A stretch of 64,000 nt of DNA from Streptomyces albus subsp. albus. GTDB taxonomy: Bacteria; Actinomycetota; Actinomycetes; Streptomycetales; Streptomycetaceae. The position numbers were made by a program, and so were the translations under genes. Under the pieces are notes generated by a model that was not told the DNA's origin, made no database searches, and saw nothing but the letters and a program-made list of their open reading frames with translations. This document shows, piece after piece, positions 60,294-64,000 of the stretch. The stretch covers positions 1-64,000 of the forward strand of contig NZ_JODR01000016.1 of assembly GCF_000725885.1 (NCBI RefSeq). The letters are read 5' to 3'. Numbering within the stretch: position 1 is the first letter of the stretch; each line of letters opens with the position of its first letter.

Positions 60294-61150
60294 CGGTACT
60301 GACCGCCGGGCGGACCCGGCCCCTCAAACCGCTGCGGCTGCCCGCCGAGCGCCCCCTCGGGGTGCTGGTCGCCGGCGGGTTCCTCGTCCTGGTGGTGCTC
60401 GCGGCGGCACTGGCCCCACTGCTGGCCCCCTACGAACCGGACGCCATCGACCTCGCCGCCTCCCTCGTGGGCACCGGCCGCGAGCATCTGCTGGGCACCG
60501 ACGCCTCCGGGCAGGACCTGCTGTCCCGGGCGCTGTACGGGGCCCGCACCAGCCTTGTCGCGCCGCTGTTGCTGCTCGCGCTGGCCGCGCTGCTCGGCGT
60601 CACCCTCGGCACCCTCGCGGCGTGGCGGGGCGGCTGGGTGGACACCCTCGTCTCCCGCGTCACCGACGTCATGTACGCCTTCCCCGGGCTGCTGTTCGTG
60701 GTGCTGATCATCGCCGTGTTCGGGGCCGGGATGACGACCTCGGTGCTGGCGCTCGCGCTGGCCTACACCCCCACCATCGCCAAGTACACGCGCAGCGTCG
60801 CCCTCGCGGAGCGCGCGAAGCCCTACATCGACGCCTACCGGGTACAGGGCATGGGCGGAGCGCGGATATGCGCCCGCCATCTGGTGCCCAACCTGGGCCG
60901 CTCCGTGGTCGGCTACCTCGTCGTGCTCTTCGGCGAGGCCCTGATGAGCCTGGCCACCCTCAGCTATCTGGGGTTCGGCGCCCAGCCGCCCAGCTCCGAC
61001 TGGGGACTGATGGTGCAGGAGGGGCAGGCGGCGGTCGTGCAGGGCGCGATGCTGCCGGCCCTCGTGCCGGGCACGGCCATCGCCGCCGTCGTGGTGGCGT
61101 TCAACATCGTCGGCGTCTGGGCCGCCGACCGACTGGGCAGCAGGAGGTGA
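60290..61150 (+). CDS. ABC transporter permease (Opp/DppC type)
   Basis: The 286-residue permease has GVLVAGGFLVLVVLAAALAP at the N-terminus, LLGTDASGQDLLSRALYGAR (the conserved GTDxxGRD-like block), and the EAA loop around YIDAYRVQGMGGARICARHL. The ATG overlaps the preceding stop (ATGA). The end VWAADRLGSRR matches the DppC C-terminus. It forms the heterodimeric channel with the first permease. Confidence 0.93.
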   Translation: MTVLTAGRTRPLKPLRLPAERPLGVLVAGGFLVLVVLAAALAPLLAPYEPDAIDLAASLVGTGREHLLGTDASGQDLLSRALYGARTSLVAPLLLLALAALLGVTLGTLAAWRGGWVDTLVSRVTDVMYAFPGLLFVVLIIAVFGAGMTTSVLALALAYTPTIAKYTRSVALAERAKPYIDAYRVQGMGGARICARHLVPNLGRSVVGYLVVLFGEALMSLATLSYLGFGAQPPSSDWGLMVQEGQAAVVQGAMLPALVPGTAIAAVVVAFNIVGVWAADRLGSRR

Positions 61151-61154
61151 CGGG

Positions 61155-62297
61155 ATGACAGAGACGATCGGGACGACGGCCTCCCCGGCGGGCGGGTACA
61201 CGGAACGTCCCCTGCTGGAGATCGACGGCCTCACCCTGGAGGTGCCCGGCGCGGCACGCCCGCTGCTGGCGGACGTCACGCTGAGCGTCGGTCCGGGCGA
61301 GGTGGTGGGGCTCGTGGGCGAGTCGGGCTCGGGCAAGTCCACCACTGCCAAGGCCGCCCTCGGCCTGCTGCCCGACGAAGCGCGGGCCACCGGCAGTGTG
61401 CGGGTGGACGGCACGGAGGTGCTGGAGCTGCGGGGCGAGGAACTGCGCCACCACCGGGCCAGGACCGTCGCGATGATCCACCAGGACCCCCGCGCCGCGC
61501 TCAACCCGGTGCGCCGCGTGGGGGACTTCCTCACCGAACGGCTCGCCCTGGCCGGGCTCACCGACCGCGGTGCCGCACGGGAGCGCGCCGTGGAACTCCT
61601 CGCGGCCGTGGGCCTGTCCGCCCCCGAACGCCGGGTACGGCAGCGCCCCCACGAACTGTCGGGCGGCATGCTCCAGCGCGTCGTCATCGCCGGTGCGCTG
61701 GCCCTGGATCCCCGGCTGCTGCTCGCGGACGAGGCGACCAGCGCCCTGGACGTCACCACCCAGGCCGAGATCCTCGACCTGCTGCGGCGGCTGCGCGCGG
61801 AGGGAGACACGGGGCTGCTGTTCATCACCCACGATCTCCACCTGGCCGCCGCCTACTGCGACCGGGTGCTGGTGATGTACGCGGGCCGCATCGTCGAACA
61901 CCGCTCGGCCGAGCGGCTGTTCGCCGACCCCCGCCACCCCTACACCCGGGGCCTGCTGGAGTGCTCCCCCTCGCTGGAGGGCACATCGGCGGGCATCCGC
62001 CCCATCCCGGGGCGGCCCCCGTCGCTGGCGGACGCGCTGCGCGGCTGCCCGTTCGCGCCGCGCTGCGCCGCGGCCGAGCCGGCGTGCGAGGAGTGGACAC
62101 CCCGGCCGGTGCCGCTGGAGGCCGAACCCGGAGCCCAGGCAAGCTGCCGCCGCCTCCCCGAGGCCCGCACGACGGAGACCGGCCTTCGGGAGGGCGGCAC
62201 GGTCAAGACCCGCATCCCGGAGGACGGCCTGGCAGAGGCCCGCCTCCTGGAGTCCGGGGCCACCGAGTCCGTTCCCCCGCGAAGGAGCCACCGTTGA
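61155..62297 (+). CDS. ABC transporter ATP-binding protein (Opp/DppD type)
   Basis: The 380-residue ATPase has Walker A GESGSGKSTTAK, the signature LSGGMLQRVVIA, Walker B LLLADEATSALD and the H-loop in FITHDLHLAAAYC. The oligopeptide/dipeptide C-terminal extension (HPYTRGLLECSPSL ... CPFAPRCAAAEPAC) is present with its Cys cluster. A Gly/Glu/Thr-rich tail of about 55 residues follows, longer than usual. The ATG follows AGGAGGTG. The stop overlaps the TTG start of the next gene. Confidence 0.93.
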   Translation: MTETIGTTASPAGGYTERPLLEIDGLTLEVPGAARPLLADVTLSVGPGEVVGLVGESGSGKSTTAKAALGLLPDEARATGSVRVDGTEVLELRGEELRHHRARTVAMIHQDPRAALNPVRRVGDFLTERLALAGLTDRGAARERAVELLAAVGLSAPERRVRQRPHELSGGMLQRVVIAGALALDPRLLLADEATSALDVTTQAEILDLLRRLRAEGDTGLLFITHDLHLAAAYCDRVLVMYAGRIVEHRSAERLFADPRHPYTRGLLECSPSLEGTSAGIRPIPGRPPSLADALRGCPFAPRCAAAEPACEEWTPRPVPLEAEPGAQASCRRLPEARTTETGLREGGTVKTRIPEDGLAEARLLESGATESVPPRRSHR

Positions 62298-63205
62298 CCA
62301 GCGGCGACAGCAGACAGGCCGGGCCGCGCGAGACGGCCGGGCACGCACCCGTGTCCGACGGGCACGCCACCGGAGCACAGCGGAAGGACCCGCCGCCGGC
62401 GCTCGTGGTCGAGGGGCTGCGCAAGAGCTACCCGCTGCCCGGCGGCGGCCGGCTGACGGCCGTGGACGGCATCGGTTTCCGCGTGCCGCGCGGCGGCTCG
62501 GTCGGCGTCGTGGGGGAGTCCGGCTCCGGCAAGACGACGGTGGCCCGCATCCTGGTGGGGCTGGTGCGCCCCGACGCCGGCCGGGTGCTGGTCGCGGGCC
62601 GGGAGCGCGAGGCGCGGCCCCCGCGCGGCAGGGCGCGGCGGCTGGCGCGGGCCCGGGAGATCCAGATGGTCTTCCAGGACCCGTACGTCTCCCTGGACCC
62701 GCGGCTGACGGGGCGCCAGTGCCTGACGACGGCGCTGCGGCTGCACGGCACTCCGGCGGCCGAAGCCGACGCCAGGGCGGCTCACCTGCTGGAGCGGGTC
62801 GGTCTCGGCGCCCGCGAGGCCGGGGCGAGACCGCAGGGCCTGTCCGGCGGCCAGCGGCAACGGCTGGCCATCGCCAGGGCGCTGGCCGTCGATCCGGCGG
62901 TGCTGGTGCTGGACGAGGCGGTCGCGGCCCTCGATGTGTCCGTCCAGGCGCAGATCCTCCAGCTCCTGGACGAGATTCGGCGGGAGACGGGGGTGGCCCT
63001 GGTGTTCGTCAGCCACGATCTGGCCGTCGTTCGGCACGTCACGGACGAGACGCTGGTGATGCGCCGGGGCGTCGCCGTCGAGCAGGGCCCCACCGCGCGG
63101 GTCCTGGCCGCACCCCGCGAGCCGTACACCCGGGCGCTGCTGGCGGCCGTGCCCCGCCCGGGCTGGGACCCGGCCGAGGCGGTGCGGGCCGGGACGGCCG
63201 GCTGA
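62294..63205 (+). CDS. ABC transporter ATP-binding protein (Opp/DppF type)
   Basis: The 303-residue ATPase has Walker A GESGSGKTTVAR, the Q-loop MVFQDPYVSLDPR, the signature LSGGQRQRLAIA, Walker B VLVLDEAVAALD and H-loop VFVSHDLAVVRH. It begins at TTG in a TTGA overlap with the preceding gene, with GAAGGAG seven bases upstream, and has about 40 disordered residues before the domain. It forms the ATPase pair with the preceding protein. It is the last gene of the importer operon. Confidence 0.92.
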   Translation: MTSGDSRQAGPRETAGHAPVSDGHATGAQRKDPPPALVVEGLRKSYPLPGGGRLTAVDGIGFRVPRGGSVGVVGESGSGKTTVARILVGLVRPDAGRVLVAGREREARPPRGRARRLARAREIQMVFQDPYVSLDPRLTGRQCLTTALRLHGTPAAEADARAAHLLERVGLGAREAGARPQGLSGGQRQRLAIARALAVDPAVLVLDEAVAALDVSVQAQILQLLDEIRRETGVALVFVSHDLAVVRHVTDETLVMRRGVAVEQGPTARVLAAPREPYTRALLAAVPRPGWDPAEAVRAGTAG

Positions 63206-63214
63206 GGAGGCGGG

Positions 63215-64000
63215 TCAGCCGGGGTAGCGGGCGGCGAGCGCGCCGACGGCTTCCGTCATCGCGGCACGCAGCGAGGGCGGGCCCAGCACCACGGCCTCGG
63301 CGCCGAGGCTCAGCAGGTCGCCGACGGCAACCGGCTGGGCCTCGACGTCGAGGCGGACCTCCACCCAGCCGTCCGCGTCCGGTGGCCCGGCACTCTCCAG
63401 GGCGCGGATGCCCGGGGCGCCGAACTTGGCGGGGAGCAGCCGTCTGCCCTGCGGGGAGAGGCGGAGGTGTGCGACGTCCTGGCGGAGCTGCGATTCGAGC
63501 CGGCGGGCGGAGGCGGCCCAGTAGGCGGGCAGGTCGAAGCCGGTGGGGCGGGTGAAGGTCTCCTCCCCGTCGGTCACTTCCAGGAAGCGGGAGATGCGGT
63601 AGGTGCGGATGGTCTCCTCGCTCTGGGCGACCGCGTACCAGATGCCGCTTTTGAGGACGATGCCCAGGGGCCGCAGTTCGCGCCGGACGGTGCCCTGCCA
63701 CCGCTGGTAGCGCACCAGCAGGGTGCGTTGCTCCCATACGGCGTCGGCGATGCGCGGCAGGTGCGGTACGTCGTCGGCCTCCCGGAACCAGCCGGTGGCG
63801 TCCAGGTGGAAGCGTTCCTGGACGCGGCGGGTGCGTTCGGCGAGGGCGGGCGGCAGGGCGGCGCGGACCTTGAGCTGGGCGGTGGTCAGGACGGCGCCGA
63901 TGCCCAGGTCCTGGGCGGGGCCGGGGAGTCCGGACAGGAAGAGGGAGTCGGCTTCCGAGCCGGTGAGTCCGGTCAGCCGGGTGCGGTATCCGGCCATGAG
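63215..64000 (-). CDS. WYL-domain transcriptional regulator (YafY type), 5' end outside window
   Basis: About 260 residues are visible. The first visible block GYRTRLTGLTGSEADSLFLS normally follows an N-terminal HTH of about 60 residues, so the gene must continue past base 64000. The WYL domain has WYAVAQSEETIRTYRISRFL and the C-terminal WCX part VEVRLDVEAQPVAVGDLLSL...AMTEAVGALAARYPG. Such regulators often bind single-stranded nucleic acid or small ligands and act as activators or repressors of DNA repair or defence genes. It converges on the importer operon with ten bases between. Confidence 0.88.
   Translation of the reverse strand, partial: LMAGYRTRLTGLTGSEADSLFLSGLPGPAQDLGIGAVLTTAQLKVRAALPPALAERTRRVQERFHLDATGWFREADDVPHLPRIADAVWEQRTLLVRYQRWQGTVRRELRPLGIVLKSGIWYAVAQSEETIRTYRISRFLEVTDGEETFTRPTGFDLPAYWAASARRLESQLRQDVAHLRLSPQGRRLLPAKFGAPGIRALESAGPPDADGWVEVRLDVEAQPVAVGDLLSLGAEAVVLGPPSLRAAMTEAVGALAARYPG

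Overview
The window is about 64 kb of very high-GC DNA with strong third-position GC bias, GTG/TTG starts, many 4-base ATGA/GTGA overlaps and long open frames on both strands. The gene content (bldN with its anti-sigma gene, a bdtA-type HTH gene, rex-hemACDB, class I lysyl-tRNA synthetase, futalosine-pathway menaquinone genes, DUF3558 lipoproteins) points to the chromosome core of Streptomyces or a very close relative. No phage, plasmid, IS element or CRISPR array was seen.

Layout. 0-1.4 kb: the 3' end of a 5S rRNA gene with its terminator, then an AcuC/histone-deacetylase-like gene. 2-7.6 kb: a developmental block with a bdtA-like HTH gene, ribosomal protein bS22, an NAD-dependent epimerase coupled to an acyltransferase, and the sigma factor gene bldN with its anti-sigma gene rsbN; a BldN-type promoter lies between the last two. 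7.9-15.4 kb: a HAD phosphatase, a glutaredoxin-like protein and the redox-controlled operon rex-hemA-hemC-hemD-hemB behind a perfect Rex operator. 15.5-19.2 kb: argS and lysS. 19.2-26.9 kb: DUF2637 membrane protein, two DUF3558 lipoproteins (one apparently missing its C-terminal part), a BCCT transporter, a DUF389 protein and a small hypothetical gene. 27.3-33.9 kb: hemL, a histidine phosphatase and the cytochrome c maturation (system II) genes tlpA/resA-ccdA-resB-ccsB. 35-41.8 kb: menaquinone genes (mqnL, mqnP, mqnM), an Lrp regulator, a rhomboid protease, a lipoprotein and an MqnE-like protein that has lost its radical-SAM cysteines. 41.8-49.9 kb: UdgX, DUF4229, a Cys-rich leader peptide ahead of a DAACS symporter, TetR, a small membrane protein, a long-chain acyl-CoA synthetase, a secreted or anchored protein, and two gene remnants (MaoC-like and quinone oxidoreductase). 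49.9-54.7 kb: a TauD dioxygenase and a carnitine-to-betaine operon controlled by an unusual XRE-TetR fusion regulator. 54.8-55.3 kb: a GC-rich minisatellite. 55.3-63.2 kb: an RpiR regulator divergent from a C45 acyltransferase/peptidase and a five-gene Opp/Dpp-type ABC importer. The right edge cuts a WYL-domain regulator.

Functionally, the first two thirds centre on aerobic respiration: NADH/NAD+ sensing (Rex), tetrapyrrole synthesis (hemA, C, D, B, L), covalent haem attachment (CcdA/ResB/CcsB) and menaquinone synthesis. Against that background the MqnE pseudoenzyme, the duplicated translation-start region of mqnP and the paired direct repeats in front of the Lrp gene stand out. The last third is accessory metabolism: carnitine breakdown to glycine betaine, and uptake plus hydrolysis or transacylation of a peptide-like substrate that cannot be named from sequence alone.
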